A DNA stretch of 64,000 bases from Microbacterium marinum (GTDB lineage Bacteria > Actinomycetota > Actinomycetes > Actinomycetales > Microbacteriaceae), in assembly GCF_014204835.1 (NCBI RefSeq), contig NZ_JACHMD010000001.1:806001-870000 (forward strand), in the 5' to 3' direction. Positions 1 to 8,892 of this stretch are shown one piece after another. A program made the translations under genes and the position numbers. Position 1 is the stretch's first letter. Every line of letters starts with the position of its first letter. A model generated the notes under the pieces. That model searched no databases. It saw only the letters and a list, made by a program, of their open reading frames with translations, and had not been told where the DNA came from.

Positions 1-595
1 GCACGGCATCCCGGGGGAGCGGATCCTCCAGCCCGGCGACATCGTCTCCATCGACTGCGGCGCGCAGTTCCGCGGCTGGAACGGCGACTCGGCGATCACC
101 CTCGTCGTCCCCGACCCGAACCGGCCCGAGCTGGTCGCCGCCCGTCAGCGCCTCTCCGAGGTGACCGAGGGTTCGCTGTGGGCCGGCATTGCCGCGCTCG
201 CCTCCGCGTCGCGCGTCGGTGAGATCGGCGACGCCGTGCAGACGCACATCGAGGCGTCGGGGGAGGGGTACGGCATCCTCCGCGACTACGTCGGGCACGG
301 CATCGGCCGCAAGATGCACGAGGGGCCCACGGTCTTCAACTACCGCGTCGCCGATCTCGGGCCCGAGGTGCGCCCCGGCCTGTGTGTCGCGATCGAGCCG
401 ATGGTGGTCGGCGGCGATGAGGCGACCCTCGTCGAGGACGACGACTGGACGGTCTCGACCGTGGACGGCAGCGACGGCTCCCATTGGGAACATAGCGTCG
501 CGGTGCACGATGGAGGTATCTGGGTCCTGACCGCCGCGGACGGCGGAGCCGCAGGACTCGCCGCGTTCGGTGTCACACCCGTTCCGATCGACTGA
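1..595 (+). CDS. map: Methionine aminopeptidase type I (5'-truncated by window edge)
   Basis: The frame is open from base 2 to the stop at 593-595, so the N-terminal part lies outside the window. The enzyme removes the initiator methionine from nascent proteins in the cytoplasm. All five metal ligands expected of the pita-bread fold are visible in order: Asp in SIDCG, Asp in GWNGDSA, His in GHGIGRKMHE, Glu in IEPM and Glu in HWEHSV. The family match is unambiguous. map lies upstream of infA in many actinobacterial ribosomal clusters, which fits this position. The next gene starts 11 bases downstream, suggesting cotranscription. Confidence 0.95.
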   Translation, partial: HGIPGERILQPGDIVSIDCGAQFRGWNGDSAITLVVPDPNRPELVAARQRLSEVTEGSLWAGIAALASASRVGEIGDAVQTHIEASGEGYGILRDYVGHGIGRKMHEGPTVFNYRVADLGPEVRPGLCVAIEPMVVGGDEATLVEDDDWTVSTVDGSDGSHWEHSVAVHDGGIWVLTAADGGAAGLAAFGVTPVPID

Positions 596-606
596 GGGGT
601 ACGAGC

Positions 607-1284
607 ATGACCGCGGCTGCGGGGAAGACGAACTGGTTCGCCGTCTGGGTCAGCGTGGCGGTGGTGGCCGTTCTGGCCGTCGTCGTCGGACTGGTCGTCT
701 GGATGAACAACAGCGCGAGCGCGCCGGGTCCCGTCCCCGCCTCGAGCGGCATCGATCAGGAGACCGGGGCGATCACCTTCGGCGACGGACCCGACACGGT
801 CGCCACCTGGGTCGACTTCATGTGCCCCTACTGCGGTCAGTTCGAAGAGACCGAGGGCAAGACGATCGCCGAGCTCGTCGACGACGGCAGCGTGACCCTC
901 GAGGTGTACCCCGTGTCGATCCTCGACCGCCTCTCGCAGGGCACCGAGTACTCGAGTCGTGCCGCCTCGGCGATGTACGCCGTCGCCGACGCCGACCCCG
1001 AGAACGCCTACTCCTTCTTCCGCGCCCTGTTCGAGGAGCAGCCGGCCGAGCAGACCGCCGGCATGACCGACGAGGAGCTCGTGCAGCTGGCGAAGGATGC
1101 CGGTGTGGATGTGACCGCTGATCTCGAATCGGCGATCCTCGACCACGAGTTCATCGAGTTCGCGAAGTCGCAGGAGCTGCCGGAGGGCGCGTCCGGAACG
1201 CCGACCCTGAAGGTCAACGACGAACTGGTGCAGGTGACGTTCGACCCCGAGGTCGACATCCTCGCCAACCTCACCTCGCAGTGA
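607..1284 (+). CDS. Membrane-anchored DsbA/thioredoxin-fold protein
   Basis: 225 residues. An N-terminal membrane segment (about 10-33) is followed by a short Ala/Pro/Ser linker and a thioredoxin-fold domain with a Cys73-Pro-Tyr-Cys76 active site in the sequence DFMCPYCGQFEE. The C-terminal half has the DsbA helical insertion and a late GTPTLKVND stretch containing the usual cis-proline. It is probably an extracytoplasmic disulfide oxidoreductase tethered to the membrane, of the type Actinobacteria use to fold secreted proteins. ATG 607 lies 11 bases after map and is preceded by a GAGGGG-type ribosome binding site. Substrates cannot be deduced. Confidence 0.88.
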   Translation: MTAAAGKTNWFAVWVSVAVVAVLAVVVGLVVWMNNSASAPGPVPASSGIDQETGAITFGDGPDTVATWVDFMCPYCGQFEETEGKTIAELVDDGSVTLEVYPVSILDRLSQGTEYSSRAASAMYAVADADPENAYSFFRALFEEQPAEQTAGMTDEELVQLAKDAGVDVTADLESAILDHEFIEFAKSQELPEGASGTPTLKVNDELVQVTFDPEVDILANLTSQ

Positions 1285-1305
1285 CGCCGAATCCGACGCG
1301 CCCGA

Positions 1306-1335
1306 GTGGCGGGTCGGGAAAATATCACGTACACT
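1306..1335 (+). promoter_or_regulatory. Putative sigma70-type promoter of the infA operon
   Basis: The -35-like GTGGCG (1306-1311) and -10-like TACACT (1330-1335) are separated by 18 bases. They are followed at 1338-1350 by ATCTTTGGTGCCT. The same arrangement precedes rplM (55920-55964), with the 13-mer identical and at the same distance from the -10. The predicted leader to the infA start is about 80 bases. Promoter function is inferred from position and the duplicated layout, not measured. Confidence 0.55.
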
Positions 1336-1427
1336 GAATCTTTGGTGCCTTGCGCCTTTCTCGGCGTGTCACCGACACATCCCCACCCACCGCAGACCGA
1401 CCGGTCTGCACAACTGTAAGCGAGCGT

Positions 1428-1649
1428 ATGGCGAAGAAAGACGGTGTCATCGAGATCGAAGGTGTGATCTCCGAGGCTCTGCCGAACGCGATGTTCCGCG
1501 TCGAGCTGAGCAACGGTCACAAGGTCCTCGCCACGATCTCCGGCAAGATGCGGCAGAACTACATCCGCATCATCCCCGAGGACCGCGTCGTCGTGGAGCT
1601 GTCGCCCTACGACCTCACCCGCGGTCGCATCGTCTACCGCTACCGCTGA
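1428..1649 (+). CDS. infA: Translation initiation factor IF-1
   Basis: 73 residues, the standard length, beginning [14 protein letters not shown] and ending RGRIVYRYR. It is a single OB-fold (S1-like) domain that binds the ribosomal A site during initiation. ATG 1428 is chosen over the longer open frame from 1350 because family members start at MAKKD. It opens the infA-rpmJ-rpsM-rpsK-rpoA-rplQ cluster and probably has its own promoter just upstream. Confidence 0.97.
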   Translation: MAKKDGVIEIEGVISEALPNAMFRVELSNGHKVLATISGKMRQNYIRIIPEDRVVVELSPYDLTRGRIVYRYR

Positions 1650-1715
1650 GACCGGTCGAGAAGTAACGCCCCGTGCCGTCAGGCGCGTCGGCGAAGACAG
1701 CGAATCAGGAAAATC

Positions 1716-1832
1716 ATGAAGGTCAACCCCTCCGTCAAGCCCATCTGCGACCACTGCAAGGTCATCCGCCGCCACGGTCGCGTCATGGTCATCTGCAAGT
1801 CGAACCCGCGTCACAAGCAGCGCCAGGGCTGA
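1716..1832 (+). CDS. rpmJ: 50S ribosomal protein L36
   Basis: A very short gene of 38 residues, beginning [14 protein letters not shown] and ending NPRHKQRQG. It carries the zinc-binding set Cys11, Cys14, Cys27 and His33, so this is the zinc-containing (C+) form. A Gly/Ala-rich Shine-Dalgarno stretch (CAGGAAAATC) precedes ATG 1716. Its position between infA and rpsM is the conserved bacterial order. Confidence 0.97.
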   Translation: MKVNPSVKPICDHCKVIRRHGRVMVICKSNPRHKQRQG

Positions 1833-1980
1833 TCGGATGCCGCGTCCGCGCGGCCCCGCAGGCTCATAACTCAATACACACAACGGCAGGATCAGAACCC
1901 GCACTGCGGGGGACACCTCGGGTCGGAGGCCCGGGCACCGATCCTGCTCCACACCTCCACCGACTCCTAGGAGACATCGC

Positions 1981-2355
1981 ATGGCACGTCTTGCCGGCGT
2001 TGACATCCCGCGCGACAAGCGCGTGGTGATCGCCCTCACCTACATCTACGGCATCGGCCGTACCCGCTCCGTCGAGATCCTCGGCTCCACCGGAATCGAC
2101 GAGTCGATCCGCGTCAAGGACCTCACCGACGAGCAGCTCGTGGCCCTCCGCGACCACATCGAAGGCACCTACAAGGTGGAGGGTGACCTTCGCCGCGAGG
2201 TCGCCGCTGACATCCGCCGCAAGGTCGAGATCGGCTCGTACGAGGGCATCCGCCACCGTCGTGGCCTCCCCGTGCGCGGTCAGCGCACGAAGACCAACGC
2301 GCGTACCCGCAAGGGTCCCAAGCGCACCGTCGCCGGCAAGAAGAAGGCGCGCTAA
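1981..2355 (+). CDS. rpsM: 30S ribosomal protein S13
   Basis: 124 residues, beginning [16 protein letters not shown] and ending in a basic tail ([13 protein letters not shown]) that contacts tRNA and 16S rRNA in the 30S head. The start is preceded by a strong AGGAG. About 150 bases separate it from rpmJ; rpsK follows 34 bases downstream. Length and sequence are normal for the family. Confidence 0.98.
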   Translation: MARLAGVDIPRDKRVVIALTYIYGIGRTRSVEILGSTGIDESIRVKDLTDEQLVALRDHIEGTYKVEGDLRREVAADIRRKVEIGSYEGIRHRRGLPVRGQRTKTNARTRKGPKRTVAGKKKAR

Positions 2356-2389
2356 AGCGCGGCCGCCACAGGTTTAGGAGAACACGCAC

Positions 2390-2788
2390 ATGGCACAGGC
2401 CAAGTCCGCAGCGCGCAAGCCGCGCCGCAAGGAGAAGAAGAACATCGCGCTGGGCCAGGCCCACATCAAGTCGACGTTCAACAACACGATCGTTTCGATC
2501 ACCGACCCGTCGGGCGCCGTCATCAGCTGGGCCTCCTCGGGTGGCGTCGGCTTCAAGGGCTCGCGCAAGTCGACCCCGTACGCCGCCGGCATGGCCGCCG
2601 AGTCCGCTGCGCGTCAGGCGCAGGAGCACGGCGTCAAGAAGGTCGACGTCTTCGTCAAGGGCCCCGGCTCGGGCCGCGAGACCGCGATCCGTTCGCTGAC
2701 GGCCGCCGGCCTCGAGGTGGGCTCCATCCAGGACGTCACCCCCCAGGCTCACAACGGCTGCCGCCCCCCGAAGCGTCGCCGCGTCTGA
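2390..2788 (+). CDS. rpsK: 30S ribosomal protein S11
   Basis: 132 residues. The core with [10 protein letters not shown], the glycine-rich middle and the C-terminal [12 protein letters not shown] are diagnostic of S11, which sits on the 30S platform near the mRNA exit. The basic N-terminus ([15 protein letters not shown]) is of the actinobacterial type. An AGGAGAAC ribosome binding site precedes ATG 2390. It belongs to the alpha operon together with rpsM, rpoA and rplQ. Confidence 0.98.
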   Translation: MAQAKSAARKPRRKEKKNIALGQAHIKSTFNNTIVSITDPSGAVISWASSGGVGFKGSRKSTPYAAGMAAESAARQAQEHGVKKVDVFVKGPGSGRETAIRSLTAAGLEVGSIQDVTPQAHNGCRPPKRRRV

Positions 2789-2911
2789 TCGCTTTTCACG
2801 GATGCCGGTGAGCTGCGCAGCACTGCGCGGCCCCGGCATCCCGGACACAACTCAACACCTCTTGTAACTGCACGTGTCATATAGCGGTCACGTGACTGAA
2901 AGGAACACATA

Positions 2912-3901
2912 GTGCTCATTGCACAGCGTCCCACTCTGACCGAGGAGAAGATCGGCGAGTTCCGGAGCCGGTTCGTCGTCGAGCCCCTCGAGCCGGGCTT
3001 CGGCTACACGATCGGCAACGCGCTGCGTCGCAGCCTGCTGTCGTCGATCCCGGGTGCCGCGGTCACCAGCATCCGCATCGACGGCGTGCTGCACGAGTTC
3101 AGCACGGTCCCCGGTGTGAAGGAGGATGTCACCGAGATCATCCTCAACATCAAGCAGCTGGTGGTTTCGAGCGAGCGCGACGAGCCCATCACGGCGTACC
3201 TTCGCAAGACCGGCGCCGGTGAGGTCACCGCCGCCGACATCTCGGCTCCCGCCGGTGTCGAGGTGCACAACCCGGAGCTCGTCATCGCGACGCTCAACGA
3301 CTCGGCGAAGTTCGAGCTCGAGCTGACGATCGAGCGTGGCCGTGGCTACGTCTCGGCGACGCAGAACCGCAACGAGTACGCCGAGGCCGGTCAGATCCCC
3401 GTCGACTCGATCTACTCGCCCGTCCTCAAGGTCAGCTACCGCGTCGACGCCACCCGTGCCGGTGAGCGCACCGACTTCGACAAGCTCATCCTCGATGTCG
3501 AGACCAAGCCCTCGATCACCCCCCGCGACGCTGTCGCGTCGGCCGGTCGCACGCTGGTCGAGCTGTTCGGTCTCGCCCGCGAGCTGAACGTCGAGGCCGA
3601 GGGCATCGAGATCGGCCCCGCGCCGGTCGCCGAGGTCATGACCAACGAGCTGTCGATGCCGATCGAGGACCTCGACCTGTCGGTCCGGTCGTACAACTGC
3701 CTCAAGCGCGAGGGCATCAACACGGTGTCCGAGCTCGTCGCCCTGTCGGAGACGCAGCTCATGAACATCCGCAACTTCGGCCAGAAGTCGGTCGACGAGG
3801 TGCGCGACAAGCTCGTCTCGCTCGGGCTGTCGCTGAAGGACTCGGTTCCCGGGTTCGACGGCGCGCACTTCTACGGCGGCTACGACGACGAGACCGTCTG
3901 A
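2912..3901 (+). CDS. rpoA: RNA polymerase alpha subunit
   Basis: 329 residues from a GTG start, with AAAGGAAC upstream. The N-terminal dimerisation domain (about 1-225) contains the conserved [18 protein letters not shown] stretch. The C-terminal DNA- and activator-binding domain (about 245-315) contains NCLKREGI and [11 protein letters not shown]. It is the assembly platform of RNA polymerase. It is cotranscribed with rplQ 47 bases downstream. Nothing is unusual. Confidence 0.98.
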   Translation: MLIAQRPTLTEEKIGEFRSRFVVEPLEPGFGYTIGNALRRSLLSSIPGAAVTSIRIDGVLHEFSTVPGVKEDVTEIILNIKQLVVSSERDEPITAYLRKTGAGEVTAADISAPAGVEVHNPELVIATLNDSAKFELELTIERGRGYVSATQNRNEYAEAGQIPVDSIYSPVLKVSYRVDATRAGERTDFDKLILDVETKPSITPRDAVASAGRTLVELFGLARELNVEAEGIEIGPAPVAEVMTNELSMPIEDLDLSVRSYNCLKREGINTVSELVALSETQLMNIRNFGQKSVDEVRDKLVSLGLSLKDSVPGFDGAHFYGGYDDETV

Positions 3902-3948
3902 CCTACGCCGGTCCGACCGACTGATCTTTTTCACCAGGAGTAACTGAC

Positions 3949-4545
3949 ATGCCCAAGCCCACGAAGGGTGCCCGCCTCGGCGGCGGCCCCGCCCACGAGC
4001 GCCTGCTGCTTGCGAACCTCGCCGCTGCGCTGTTCACCCACAAGTCGATCACCACGACCGAGACCAAGGCCAAGCGCCTGCGTCCGTTCGCGGAGCGTCT
4101 GGTCACGTTCGCCAAGCGCGGCGACCTGCACGCCCGTCGTCGTGTGCTGTCGGTCATCGGCGACAAGTCCGTCGTGCACGAGCTCTTCGCCGAGATCGCG
4201 CCGCTGGTCGCCGAGCGTGAGGGTGGCTACACCCGCATCACGAAGGTCGGCAACCGTAAGGGTGACAACGCGCCCATGGCCGTGATCGAGCTCGTTCTCG
4301 AGCCCGTCACCCCGAAGGCGAAGTCGTCGAAGAAGGCTGCTGCCGCCGCTCCGGCCGCTGCTGCGCCGGCTGCTGACGAGACCGCTGCGGACGAGACCGC
4401 TGCCGACGAGACCGCGACCGAGGCTCCGGCCGAGGAGACGGCCGCGACCGAGGCTCCGGCCGAGGATGCTGCGGCTGACGCCGGTGCCGAGTCGCCCGAA
4501 GAGGGTGCCGCGGCTGAGGCTGCTGCCGAGGACGCCGCCAAGTAA
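3949..4545 (+). CDS. rplQ: 50S ribosomal protein L17 with a long Ala/Glu tail
   Basis: The first 120 or so residues are a normal L17 ([20 protein letters not shown] at the start). They are followed by roughly 75 residues made almost only of Ala, Glu, Asp, Thr and Pro with internal repeats ([20 protein letters not shown]). L17 binds 23S rRNA near the exit tunnel. Acidic, disordered tails of this type are known on actinobacterial L17, and this one is clearly longer than the E. coli protein (127 residues). It ends the operon; a terminator follows 24 bases after the stop. Confidence 0.96.
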   Translation: MPKPTKGARLGGGPAHERLLLANLAAALFTHKSITTTETKAKRLRPFAERLVTFAKRGDLHARRRVLSVIGDKSVVHELFAEIAPLVAEREGGYTRITKVGNRKGDNAPMAVIELVLEPVTPKAKSSKKAAAAAPAAAAPAADETAADETAADETATEAPAEETAATEAPAEDAAADAGAESPEEGAAAEAAAEDAAK

Positions 4546-4568
4546 GACTCCCTCTCTGAGGGAACTCA

Positions 4569-4596
4569 GGGCCCGCCCCCGTTTCGGGGCGGGCCC
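4569..4596 (+). terminator. Intrinsic terminator after rplQ
   Basis: A GC-rich hairpin with an 11-base perfect stem (GGGCCCGCCCC, 4569-4579, pairing with 4586-4596), a 6-base loop and a pyrimidine-rich TCTCTC tail. It lies between rplQ and the convergent acetyltransferase gene and may work in both directions. Confidence 0.8.
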
Positions 4597-4687
4597 TCTC
4601 TCGTGCCTGGAGCTGCTGCGACTGCGGCGAAGCAGCGGGTCGGCGCGCCGGTCGTCGGGCGTGCGCCTGTGGCTGGGGTCGCCGGTC

Positions 4688-5731
4688 TCAGAGACGGCGG
4701 ACGAGGGCGACGTCTCGCTCGGTGAACGCGAAGCCGAGGCCTTCGTAGAGCGTGTTCGCGCCGGTGGGGGAGTCGGTGTCGACGTCGAGGACGGCCTTTT
4801 CGAGGTTCGCGTCGGCGATCGCTCGGAGCGCGGCGGACACGACGAGGGGCGCCAGCCCACGCCGGCGGTGCGAGCGGATCACACCGATCAGGTCGATGTA
4901 CGCGTGGCTCGCCCCCAGCGCCGCGAAATCGTCTTCGTTGACCGAGGCGAGGCAGAAGGCGACGATCGTGCCTTCGGCATCCACCGCCATGCGGGAGAGA
5001 TCGGGACGGAAGAAGTCTCCGCCCACGAACTGCTGCCACCGCTCCGGGTTGGAGGGGAGGCTGCCCCAGTGGTCGCGGAACGCGTCGTTGCGGGCGGCCA
5101 GAGCGTCGCTGTCACGGGCGCGGTCGTAGGTCACCACGGTGATGCCCTCGGGCGTCGTGACATCGGGCAGCGCGTCGCCGAGGTCGCGGACCATCGTCGA
5201 GAACCAGCGCTCGGGAACGTACGACAGCCGCTCGGCGATCGCGACGTGGCCGAGGTTGTCCTCGCGGGCGTAGACCTTCAGCAGGCCCTCGGATCCGCCG
5301 CCTTCCAGGGCGACTGCCGCTGTGGCGACCTGCTCGGCACCGCGGGCGTCGAGCCAGCGCAGCAGCGCACCGCCGATGCCGCGTCGACGCCAGTCGGGGT
5401 GGACGGCGTCGCCGATGTCGACCGAGAGCTTGCCGTCGACCCGGGAGGGATGCAGCATCGCGGTGCCCGCGGCTACCAACTCGCCGCCGGGCGCGATCGC
5501 GACGAGGGTGTCGCGTCGGGCGTCGACGTGGCTGAGTTCGAAGATGTCGGCGATGTCCTGTCGGGGGGTGATCCACGTCGGGTGATCGATGGCGTCGGAT
5601 GCCGCGAACACGGCGTGGATCGCGTCGATGTCGTCGGTCGTGGCGGCACGCCACTCCGTGATGTCGGGGTGCTGCGGGGCGGTCGGAGCGACCGGGCGGC
5701 CGACGCGGTCGGAGAGGCGGGAGCTGGTCAC
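4688..5731 (-). CDS. Tandem GNAT-family N-acetyltransferase
   Basis: 347 residues with two GNAT folds. The first (about 20-175) has the acetyl-CoA loop in DWRRRGIGGALLRWL. The second (about 195-347) has RSHRRRGLAPLVVSAALRAI followed by the conserved C-terminal NTLYEGLGF. Two-domain GNATs include mycothiol synthase, but the identity here is not assured and the substrate is unknown. It is transcribed towards rplQ and separates the ribosomal operon from truA. ATG 5731 gives full coverage of the first domain. Confidence 0.82.
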   Translation of the reverse strand: MTSSRLSDRVGRPVAPTAPQHPDITEWRAATTDDIDAIHAVFAASDAIDHPTWITPRQDIADIFELSHVDARRDTLVAIAPGGELVAAGTAMLHPSRVDGKLSVDIGDAVHPDWRRRGIGGALLRWLDARGAEQVATAAVALEGGGSEGLLKVYAREDNLGHVAIAERLSYVPERWFSTMVRDLGDALPDVTTPEGITVVTYDRARDSDALAARNDAFRDHWGSLPSNPERWQQFVGGDFFRPDLSRMAVDAEGTIVAFCLASVNEDDFAALGASHAYIDLIGVIRSHRRRGLAPLVVSAALRAIADANLEKAVLDVDTDSPTGANTLYEGLGFAFTERDVALVRRL

Positions 5732-5785
5732 GTCGCCATATTACGCGCGCGGTATGTAGTGCCGGGGGTCTCGAGACGGCGTTGG

Positions 5786-7771
5786 TCAGCGCTTGTCGCC
5801 GAAGACCTCGCCGACCGACCACTGGGCGAGCTCGACGCGGTACTGCAGTTCGGCGCGTTCGTTCTCGACGCCGTTGATCGTCTCCTCGACGGTGTCGGCG
5901 AAGATGCGACCGCCTGCGCCGCCGGGATGGATCTTGTCGCCGGCGAGCAGGTCCGCGTGGGGTCGGATCGCCCCCGACCAGTCGGCGACGACGACGCCCG
6001 GCGTCTTCGCCGCGAAGCGGTCGATCGTGCGGTTCACGCCCGGGATCCAGTCGCGCGGGGCGAACGCCGTGACGAGGACGAGGGTCCGCTTCGGTCCGAT
6101 GTCCTCCCGCAGCCGTTTCAGGTCGTCCGGGTCGACGGCGCCGTTCGTGCCGAGCCCCACGACGACGTAGTCGCGCAGCCGGTCGCGCTCGGCGAGCCGC
6201 GCGACGATGTCGGCGCCCGTCGACATCGACCGGGAGACCTTCGCGTCGACGTCGATGCCCGGCATCCCCTCGAGAAGGCTCGGGGCCGAGGCGAGCATGA
6301 CGGAGTCGCCCACCGCGGTCACGCGCGCACCGGCGACCTGCGCGGGTGCAGGAGGTGCGGGGCGTCCGTCGGGGGCGACGCAGAGCCCGTCGTCGTCGGA
6401 GAGGTTCGCCGTAGCGCACTCCGGCGGGAGCGGGGCGGCGTCGCGGCGGATCGCCGCCCCGGGCAGGGTCGCGCCGGGTGAGGACGAGGTGGATGCCGCG
6501 TCGAGCGCGTACTGGCCGCGCGCGACGACCGACTCGCTCGAGCCCATGTCGGGGGCGTGGGCGACCGCCGCGGTCGTCCCCGCGACCACGAGGGCGCCGG
6601 CCGCGACGCCGGCGGTCGCGGCGGCGCGGCGTGTGGGCCGGCCGCGGAGGGCTCGGTCGAGCGCGCGTGCCGAGCCGCGGAGTCCGCGCCGGCGCACCGG
6701 CTGCTCGACGAACCGGTACGACAGCTCCGTCGCGATGAGGGTGAGGATGAGCGAGAGCGCGCCGATCTCGAGCGGGACGGCCACGTCGGGGGAGCTGCCG
6801 GTGGTGGCGTAGGTGAGCAGCACCACGAGCGGCCAGTGCCACAGGTAGAGGCCGAACGAGCGTTCGCCGATCCACCGCATCGTCGCGACGTCGAGCGCCC
6901 GGCCGAGCCATGCGCCGGGGCGGACGGCCGCCGCGATTGCGACGACCGTGAGCGCGGATGCCGCGACGAGCAGCCACGGGAAGGCGACGGCATCCGAGGG
7001 GGAGGGCAGGAGCGCGAGGGCGACAAGGGCCGCGACCGCCAACGCGCCGACGGCGCCGGGGACGCCGCGGGTGCGCGAGGCGGGACGGACGAACGCGAGC
7101 GCGACTCCGAGGAGCAGCCCGTACGCGTGCGTGTCGGTGCCGTAGTAGACGCGGGTGACGCCGTCGCCGACGAGGACGGCGGCCCAGACGGCGGATGCCG
7201 CGGCCAGCGCGACCGCGAACGCGACGCGCCACCGGCGCAGCAGCAGGACGGCGGGTAGGAGCAGCGGCCAGAGCAGGTAGAACTGCTCCTCGACGCCGAG
7301 CGACCAGAGGTTGCGGAGGAGCTCGGGGGAGGTGGAATCGAAGGAGCCCGCGCCGAAGTATGCGGAGCCCGAAGCGATCGCGACCCAGTTGTACGCGAAG
7401 GTGGCAGCGCCGGCGATCTGGGTGCCGAGGCCGACGAGGACGTCGCCGCCGACCATCCACGCGAGGCTCGCGCAGACGAGCACCATGACCGCGATCGCAG
7501 GGAGCAGGCGCCTCGCCCGGCGGCGCCAGAACGCGCCGAGCGCGATGCTGCCGGTCTCGTCGCGTTCGCGCAGGAGCAGCGTCGTGATGAGGAAGCCGGA
7601 GATGACGAAGAACACGTCGACGCCGACGAATCCGAGCGGCAGGGTCGCGGCGCCGGGCATCCCGTCCCGCCCGGGGAGGGCGGGGAAGAGGTGGTAGACG
7701 ACGACGAGCAGAACGGCGACGGCGCGCAGGCCGTCGAGCCCTGCGAGGCGCGCGGAGGGGGGACGTGTCAT
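5786..7771 (-). CDS. OafA/YrhL-type membrane acyltransferase with C-terminal SGNH domain
   Basis: 661 residues. An acyltransferase-3 domain of about ten membrane helices (about 10-370) contains VGVDVFFVISGFLIT and later DRTLRG-type basic linkers. It is followed by an extracytoplasmic SGNH hydrolase-like domain with the nucleophile block VGDSVML (near 488) and the catalytic GDKIHPGG (near 613). Such fusions O-acetylate cell-surface glycans such as peptidoglycan, capsule or lipoglycan, carrying the acyl group across the membrane to the SGNH domain. ATG 7771 is chosen because it begins the first conserved block (MTRPPSARLAGLDGLRA); the frame is open further upstream but those residues look non-coding. 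The target glycan is unknown. Confidence 0.88.
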   Translation of the reverse strand: MTRPPSARLAGLDGLRAVAVLLVVVYHLFPALPGRDGMPGAATLPLGFVGVDVFFVISGFLITTLLLRERDETGSIALGAFWRRRARRLLPAIAVMVLVCASLAWMVGGDVLVGLGTQIAGAATFAYNWVAIASGSAYFGAGSFDSTSPELLRNLWSLGVEEQFYLLWPLLLPAVLLLRRWRVAFAVALAAASAVWAAVLVGDGVTRVYYGTDTHAYGLLLGVALAFVRPASRTRGVPGAVGALAVAALVALALLPSPSDAVAFPWLLVAASALTVVAIAAAVRPGAWLGRALDVATMRWIGERSFGLYLWHWPLVVLLTYATTGSSPDVAVPLEIGALSLILTLIATELSYRFVEQPVRRRGLRGSARALDRALRGRPTRRAAATAGVAAGALVVAGTTAAVAHAPDMGSSESVVARGQYALDAASTSSSPGATLPGAAIRRDAAPLPPECATANLSDDDGLCVAPDGRPAPPAPAQVAGARVTAVGDSVMLASAPSLLEGMPGIDVDAKVSRSMSTGADIVARLAERDRLRDYVVVGLGTNGAVDPDDLKRLREDIGPKRTLVLVTAFAPRDWIPGVNRTIDRFAAKTPGVVVADWSGAIRPHADLLAGDKIHPGGAGGRIFADTVEETINGVENERAELQYRVELAQWSVGEVFGDKR

Positions 7772-8018
7772 GGCAAAAAGTGGCGGGTTCGGTGGGGGCC
7801 GAAGGGCGCGGTCTGGGGGGAGACGCGCGGGCGATGGGGGTCGCGGCATCCAGTGTAGGTCGGTGTTCCGGAGAGTCCGGTGAGCGACCCCTGGCAACGG
7901 CACGATCACGGGCCTGCCGCGGCGGGTCGGAGCGCGGTACCGTGGAGGAAGACACCGACCGCGCCGCTGATGGCTCCGCGATCCGGCAGGCGCGTCGCCC
8001 GATGAAGGGATGGACACC

Positions 8019-8861
8019 ATGGCCGGACAGATCGTCGTCGGAGTGACGGGAGCGCGCGTGTCGCGCCGGGCCGTCGACTGGGCCACAGCCCGGGCCGTGC
8101 AGTGGAAGCAGTCCGTCGAGTTGGTCTCCGTCGTCGGCGGCGCGATCGGGACTGTCGGCGAGGCCGAGGTGCTGGGCGCCGCGCAGACCGCGACGCAGCA
8201 GCTGCTCGACGGCGAGGCCGAGCGGGTGCGCACGGCCGGGGTGACCGTGTCGACGCGGGTCGAGTCGGGCAACCCCGTCACGAAGCTGATCGAGGCGTCG
8301 GCGGATGCCGCGCTGCTGGTCATCGGCAGCGACTACCGCGGCGCGGGGACGGGGCCGGCACGCGGCGTGCACGGCATCCGTATCGCGGCGGGGGCGAAGA
8401 GTCCCGTCGTCGTCGTGCCCGACCGTGACCTGGGTGAGGGGTCGGGGGTCGTTGTCGGCATCGACGGGTCGAGCGTGTCGGAGCATGCGATTGAGTTCGC
8501 GGCGGCGGAGGCTGACCGGCTGAGTGAGCAGCTCATCGCGGTGAGCGCGTGGACGCCGCTGCACACGCCGCGCAACGCGATGGAGGTCTACCCCGATCTG
8601 TACCTCGCGAATATGCAGTCGACGACGGAGGAGATTCTCGCGCTGTCGCTCGCGGGCCTGTCGTCGCGCTACCCCGACCTGAAGGTCGTACGTCGCGCCG
8701 AGCGGGGACACCCGTCGCAGGTGCTGAGCGAGATCGCCGGCGACGCGCGCATGGTCGTCGTCGGCACGCACGGACGGGGCGCGATCGCCCGGTTCCTGCT
8801 CGGGTCGATCAGCCAGGAGGTCCTGTCGCACCTGCCCACGGTGACGGCCGTGGTGCGGTGA
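8019..8861 (+). CDS. Universal stress protein with two Usp domains
   Basis: About 280 residues in two tandem Usp (UspA) domains, roughly 1-140 and 145-280. The second domain keeps the ATP-binding signature GTHGRGAIARFLLGS, while the first is more divergent (GSDYRGAGTGPARG). ATG 8019 is preferred over 8010 because the AAGGG ribosome binding site lies 8-9 bases before it. Tandem Usp proteins are common in Actinobacteria and are linked to dormancy, hypoxia and oxidative stress; the role here is inferred from family only. No dedicated regulatory site was seen in the 250-base gap upstream. Confidence 0.9.
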   Translation: MAGQIVVGVTGARVSRRAVDWATARAVQWKQSVELVSVVGGAIGTVGEAEVLGAAQTATQQLLDGEAERVRTAGVTVSTRVESGNPVTKLIEASADAALLVIGSDYRGAGTGPARGVHGIRIAAGAKSPVVVVPDRDLGEGSGVVVGIDGSSVSEHAIEFAAAEADRLSEQLIAVSAWTPLHTPRNAMEVYPDLYLANMQSTTEEILALSLAGLSSRYPDLKVVRRAERGHPSQVLSEIAGDARMVVVGTHGRGAIARFLLGSISQEVLSHLPTVTAVVR

Positions 8862-8892
8862 GCCGCCGCTGGTTCTCTGACACAGTTGCTGC

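Noticed and set aside
4330..4545. Short tandem repeats at the end of rplQ as a recombination site
   Set aside because: They encode the Ala/Glu/Asp-rich tail of L17, which is known to vary in Actinobacteria.
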